Source of the DNA: Lactiplantibacillus brownii
Lineage (GTDB): Bacteria; Bacillota; Bacilli; Lactobacillales; Lactobacillaceae
Direction of reading: 5' to 3'
Length of the DNA: 64,000 nt
Assembly (NCBI RefSeq): GCF_031085375.1
Contig: NZ_JAVCWF010000001.1
Coordinates: 1,860,001-1,924,000 of the forward strand
The position numbers and the translations under genes are program-made. This document shows positions 60,949 through 64,000 of this stretch, piece by piece; within the stretch, counting starts at the first letter, position 1, and each line of letters begins with the position of its first letter. The notes under the pieces were generated by a model. That model worked only from the letters and a program-made list of their open reading frames with translations. It did no database searches and was not told the DNA's origin.

Positions 60949-62508
60949 TTATTTAGCGTAGTCAACTGCTCGAACTTCCCGAATCACGGTAACTTTAATG
61001 TGGCCAGGATATTCAAGTTCATTTTCAATTTGCTTTTTAATATCGTGAGCCAAAACAGTTGCCTGTAAATCAGAAATCTCTTTTGGCTTAACGATAACTC
61101 GAATCTCACGACCCGCCTGAATCGCATAGCTCTTCTTGACACCATCTTCATCATTAGCAATCGCTTCAAGTTTTTCAAGTCGATGAATATAATTCTCCAA
61201 CGACTCGCTTCGAGCACCTGGCCGGGCAGCAGAAATTGCATCCGCCGTCGCAACCAACACAGCAATAATCGATTTCGCCTCGACATCCCCATGATGGGAC
61301 GCGATCGTATTGATTACAACTGGACTTTCTTTGTACTTTGTTGTTAATTCCACGCCAATTTCAACGTGGGAACCCTCGATCTCGTGATCGACAGCCTTAC
61401 CAATATCGTGTAATAATCCTGCGCGTTTCGCTACAGTAACATCTTCACCAAGTTCAGCGGCCAAGACACCCGCCAACTTCGCAACTTCAATCGAATGACT
61501 CAATACGTTCTGTCCGTAACTCGTCCGATAATTCAAGCGACCGACTAACTTGATCAAATCAGGATGCATCCCATGCAAGCCTAAATCGAAGACAGTCTGT
61601 TCACCGGTCTCACGAATCTTCTCGTCCATTTCTTTACGGGCTTTTTCAACCATCTCTTCAATCCGAGCCGGATGAATCCGACCGTCTTGAATTAATTTTT
61701 CGAGCGCAATTTTAGCAATCTCACGTCGAATTGGATCAAAGCCACTCAAAACGACCGCTTCCGGCGTGTCATCGATAATTAAATCGATCCCCGTCAACGT
61801 TTCTAGCGTCCGAATATTGCGACCTTCACGGCCAATAATCCGGCCCTTCATGTCATCATTTGGTAACGAGACGACAGAGACCGTCGTTTCAGAAACCATA
61901 TCGGCGGCACTCTGCTGAATCGCTTGAACAATTAAGTTTTTAGCTTCTTTTTCAGACTGAGATTTGACCTCGTCCGTACTTTCTTTGATCATCACGGCTC
62001 GCTCATGCGTTAATTGATCCCGCGTTTGCGTTAAAATCCGTTCCCGCGCTTGGTCTTGTGACAAGGCGGCGACCTTTTCTAATTCTGCTTGACGTTGCGT
62101 GATTAGTGAAGCTGCACTTTGTTGCTGTTGCTCAACCCGTTTTTGCTCTGTGGCAATTTTATCTTCTTTTTTGCCCAAAGCATCTTCGCGTTTTTCAAAA
62201 GTATTTTCTTTGTGGTCCAAAGTTTCTTCGCGTTGTAACAGACGGTCTTCTTGCTTTTGCACTTCATTCCGTCGTTGCTTCAACTCGCCTTCAACTTCAG
62301 TTCGATAGCGATGACTCTCCTCTTTTGCTTCGAGGACTTTTTCTTTCTTTTGAGTCACAGCTGCTTTCTTAGCCTCAGAAATAATACCTTCGGCGGTGTT
62401 CTTGGCCACGTCCAATTCTTTTTCATGGACATTCTTACGAACATAATAACCAATCCCATAGCCGACAACAATCGCGATGACTGCGAGGATTAACCCGAAA
62501 ACATTCAT
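60949..62508 (-). CDS. rny: Ribonuclease Y
   Basis: This 519-residue endoribonuclease has an N-terminal membrane anchor ([19 protein letters not shown]), a long charged coiled coil (residues about 35-200), the KH domain [20 protein letters not shown] and the HD domain [20 protein letters not shown]. It initiates mRNA decay at the membrane. A clear promoter (TTGACA, 17 bases, TAGAAT) lies at 62,626-62,598. Confidence 0.96.
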   Translation of the reverse strand: MNVFGLILAVIAIVVGYGIGYYVRKNVHEKELDVAKNTAEGIISEAKKAAVTQKKEKVLEAKEESHRYRTEVEGELKQRRNEVQKQEDRLLQREETLDHKENTFEKREDALGKKEDKIATEQKRVEQQQQSAASLITQRQAELEKVAALSQDQARERILTQTRDQLTHERAVMIKESTDEVKSQSEKEAKNLIVQAIQQSAADMVSETTVSVVSLPNDDMKGRIIGREGRNIRTLETLTGIDLIIDDTPEAVVLSGFDPIRREIAKIALEKLIQDGRIHPARIEEMVEKARKEMDEKIRETGEQTVFDLGLHGMHPDLIKLVGRLNYRTSYGQNVLSHSIEVAKLAGVLAAELGEDVTVAKRAGLLHDIGKAVDHEIEGSHVEIGVELTTKYKESPVVINTIASHHGDVEAKSIIAVLVATADAISAARPGARSESLENYIHRLEKLEAIANDEDGVKKSYAIQAGREIRVIVKPKEISDLQATVLAHDIKKQIENELEYPGHIKVTVIREVRAVDYAK

Positions 62509-62597
62509 GTTTCCACCTCCGCATCACCAAAATCCAGTTAACATAAAATCAACTACAAATTTTCAGATGTTATATTTTGATTACTTACACACTTGTT

Positions 62598-62626
62598 ATT
62601 CTAATGTTTGAAACTAGTAGTGTCAA
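62598..62626 (-). promoter_or_regulatory. Promoter of rny
   Basis: On the minus strand TTGACA (62,626-62,621) and TAGAAT (62,603-62,598) are exactly 17 bases apart, about 90 bases upstream of the rny start. Confidence 0.8.
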
Positions 62627-62696
62627 CTTAAAGTCTTATGTGAGTGCGTGTTTAGTCTATCGGTTTGCCTGTCCAAATCACCTTTTAGAAGACACA

Positions 62697-62727
62697 AAAC
62701 GCCCAAAGCAACCGCTTTGGACGTTAA
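62697..62727 (-). terminator. Terminator of recA
   Basis: On the minus strand AACGTCCAAAGC and GCTTTGGGCGTT pair around a GGTT loop and run into TTTTG, 9 bases past the recA stop. Confidence 0.85.
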
Positions 62728-62735
62728 CTGCAAAC

Positions 62736-63845
62736 TTATTTAGTTTCTTTGGCCGTTTTAGGGTCATCTTTGAGATCAAGCGTGGTTGGTTCAGCTTTAG
62801 CTTTAGACTTCGACTTTGATTTGTCTTCCGTCATTTCAGCTTCTTCTTTGGTCGCAGCATCCATCCCATAGGCCTTACGAACCTTAGTCCGAATTTCAGC
62901 CATCACATCAGGATGCTCTTCCAAATACTTCTTCGCATTCTCACGGCCTTGACCAATTCGATCTTCACCGTAAGAGTACCAAGAACCACTCTTCTTAACA
63001 ATGTCCTTATCAGCAGCCATGTCGACGATTTCACCAGTTTGTGAAATCCCATGACCATACATGATATCAACTTCGGCACGCTTAAATGGCGGCGCAACCT
63101 TATTTTTGACCACTTTGATACGCACACGGTTCCCGATAATATCGGTCCCATCTTTGATCTGTTCTGCGCGACGAACTTCCAAACGAATAGTCGCGTAGAA
63201 TTTCAAAGCCCGACCACCAGGTGTCACTTCAGGGTTACCAAACATAACCCCAACTTTTTCACGAATTTGGTTAATAAATAACGCAATCGTTTTAGTTTTA
63301 TTTAAAGTCCCAGAGAGTTTCCGCAACGCTTGTGACATCAAACGTGCTTGTAACCCAACGTGGGCATCACCCATTTCGCCTTCAATTTCAGCCCGTGGGA
63401 CTAATGCCGCCACAGAATCAATGACTAAGATGTCAACCGCACCACTGGAAACCAAGGCATCCGCAATTTCTAGGCCTTGTTCACCAGTATCTGGTTGCGA
63501 GAGCAATAAGTCGTCAATATTAACGCCTAAGTGTTCCGCATAAACGGGATCCAACGCGTTTTCTGCATCAATATAAGCCGCTGTCCCGCCTTGCTTTTGC
63601 ACTTCAGCCACAGCGTGCAACGCAACAGTCGTCTTACCAGAACTTTCTGGGCCATAGATTTCAACGATTCGGCCACGTGGATAACCACCGACCCCTAACG
63701 CATCATCTAAGGCTAATGACCCACTTGAAATGGTAGAGATTTCGGTGTTAGCCGCATCCCCCATCCGCATAATGGAGCCTTTCCCAAAGTTCTTTTCAAT
63801 CTTTTTTAGGGCAGCATCTAGTGCTGCTTGCCGTGCATCAGCCAA
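62736..63845 (-). CDS. recA: Recombinase RecA
   Basis: This 369-residue DNA strand exchange ATPase has Walker [11 protein letters not shown] at residues 64-73, [20 protein letters not shown] (Walker B and L1 region), [20 protein letters not shown] (L2) and [14 protein letters not shown]. The C-terminal 35 residues are lysine/acid-rich ([13 protein letters not shown]). A GGAGG site precedes the ATG at 63,845. It is controlled by the LexA box and promoter just upstream and also sets off LexA cleavage. Confidence 0.98.
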   Translation of the reverse strand: MADARQAALDAALKKIEKNFGKGSIMRMGDAANTEISTISSGSLALDDALGVGGYPRGRIVEIYGPESSGKTTVALHAVAEVQKQGGTAAYIDAENALDPVYAEHLGVNIDDLLLSQPDTGEQGLEIADALVSSGAVDILVIDSVAALVPRAEIEGEMGDAHVGLQARLMSQALRKLSGTLNKTKTIALFINQIREKVGVMFGNPEVTPGGRALKFYATIRLEVRRAEQIKDGTDIIGNRVRIKVVKNKVAPPFKRAEVDIMYGHGISQTGEIVDMAADKDIVKKSGSWYSYGEDRIGQGRENAKKYLEEHPDVMAEIRTKVRKAYGMDAATKEEAEMTEDKSKSKSKAKAEPTTLDLKDDPKTAKETK

Positions 63846-63883
63846 ATTATTTCCTCCTTTGGTTCTCGCTCTTAACTCTTAAT

Positions 63884-63912
63884 ATCATAGCTGTTCAATT
63901 GCAGAAATGCAA
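63884..63912 (-). promoter_or_regulatory. Promoter of recA
   Basis: On the minus strand TTGCAT (63,912-63,907), a 17-base spacer and TATGAT (63,889-63,884). The LexA box begins 8 bases upstream of the -35. Confidence 0.75.
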
Positions 63913-63920
63913 GCAAAAAG

Positions 63921-63934
63921 CGAACAAAAGTTCG
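63921..63934. promoter_or_regulatory. LexA (SOS) box of recA
   Basis: CGAACAAAAGTTCG has perfect GAAC and GTTC half-sites 4 bases apart, as in the Gram-positive LexA/DinR box. On the minus strand the same bases can form a small hairpin followed by CTTTTTG, so it may double as a weak terminator for cinA. Confidence 0.85.
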
Positions 63935-63936
63935 GT

Positions 63937-64000
63937 TTATTTTTCAGTTGGCTGCTCAGCTGTTAAAGCATGCCGTAACAGGTCTAATCCGGCCATCACA
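63937..64000 (-). CDS. cinA: C-terminal end of CinA, partial
   Basis: The minus strand reads in frame from the right edge to a TAA at 63,937: MAGLDLLRHALTAEQPTE plus one lysine. ALDLLR-type endings are usual for CinA (nicotinamide-nucleotide amidase), and cinA-recA is a common order in lactobacilli. Only about 20 residues are visible, so the call rests mainly on context. Confidence 0.55.
   Translation of the reverse strand, partial: VMAGLDLLRHALTAEQPTEK

Overview
The window looks like the chromosome of a lactobacillus of the Lactiplantibacillus (L. plantarum) group. The evidence is the low-to-medium GC content, the Gram-positive ribosome binding sites, the housekeeping order alaS-ireB-yqgF, ruvAB-queA-tgt-yajC, mutSL-ymdB-rny-recA-cinA, and the type of polysaccharide clusters. 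This placement comes from gene families and order, not from a database search. Nearly everything is transcribed on the minus strand.

Positions 1-31,160 are an accessory surface-polysaccharide region. Read on the minus strand it holds two Wzx/Wzy-type capsule (cps) clusters, one after the other in the same orientation. Cluster 2 (31,162 down to 17,127) is complete: chain-length regulator, tyrosine kinase, PHP phosphatase, priming transferase, three GT2 enzymes, a Wzy polymerase, a CDP-glycerol glycerophosphotransferase, a further glycosyltransferase, a Wzx flippase, rmlACBD for dTDP-rhamnose, and a glycerol-3-phosphate cytidylyltransferase. It predicts a rhamnose-containing polymer carrying glycerol phosphate. 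Cluster 1 (8,134 down past base 1) starts with a second copy of the same regulatory module, followed by a PssD/PssE pair, GT32, GT2, Wzy and a GT-D enzyme that runs off the left edge. Between the clusters lie decayed polysaccharide genes (a GT2 with one nonsense codon and a frameshifted acyltransferase), a lone uracil-DNA-glycosylase-like gene, and two IS66-family elements. One IS66 has inserted into the tnpA of the other, with an exact 8-bp target duplication.

Positions 31,500-39,500 are core genes: DUF1292, yqgF, ireB, alaS (behind a complete alanine T-box leader and a strong promoter), a CshB-like helicase, nrnA and dinB. dinB carries a LexA box between its -35 and -10. From 39,600 to 43,200 there is a possible small RNA divergent from an MFS transporter, and a WYL regulator split by an IS982-type element.

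Positions 43,240-64,000 hold a 424-residue protein of unknown function, yajC, tgt, queA, ruvB, ruvA, an unknown 188-residue-class gene, a second uracil-DNA-glycosylase-like gene, a large YfhO-type membrane protein flanked by modular intergenic repeats, then mutL, mutS, ymdB, rny, recA (with a LexA box) and the tail of cinA. DNA repair and recombination is the theme (ruvAB, mutSL, recA, dinB, two UDG-like proteins). I see no CRISPR array, prophage, tRNA or rRNA. The best candidates for something undescribed are the modular hairpin repeats, the four-part ATTGTAACA array upstream of alaS, the candidate small RNA near 39.7 kb, and the pair of divergent UDG-like proteins.
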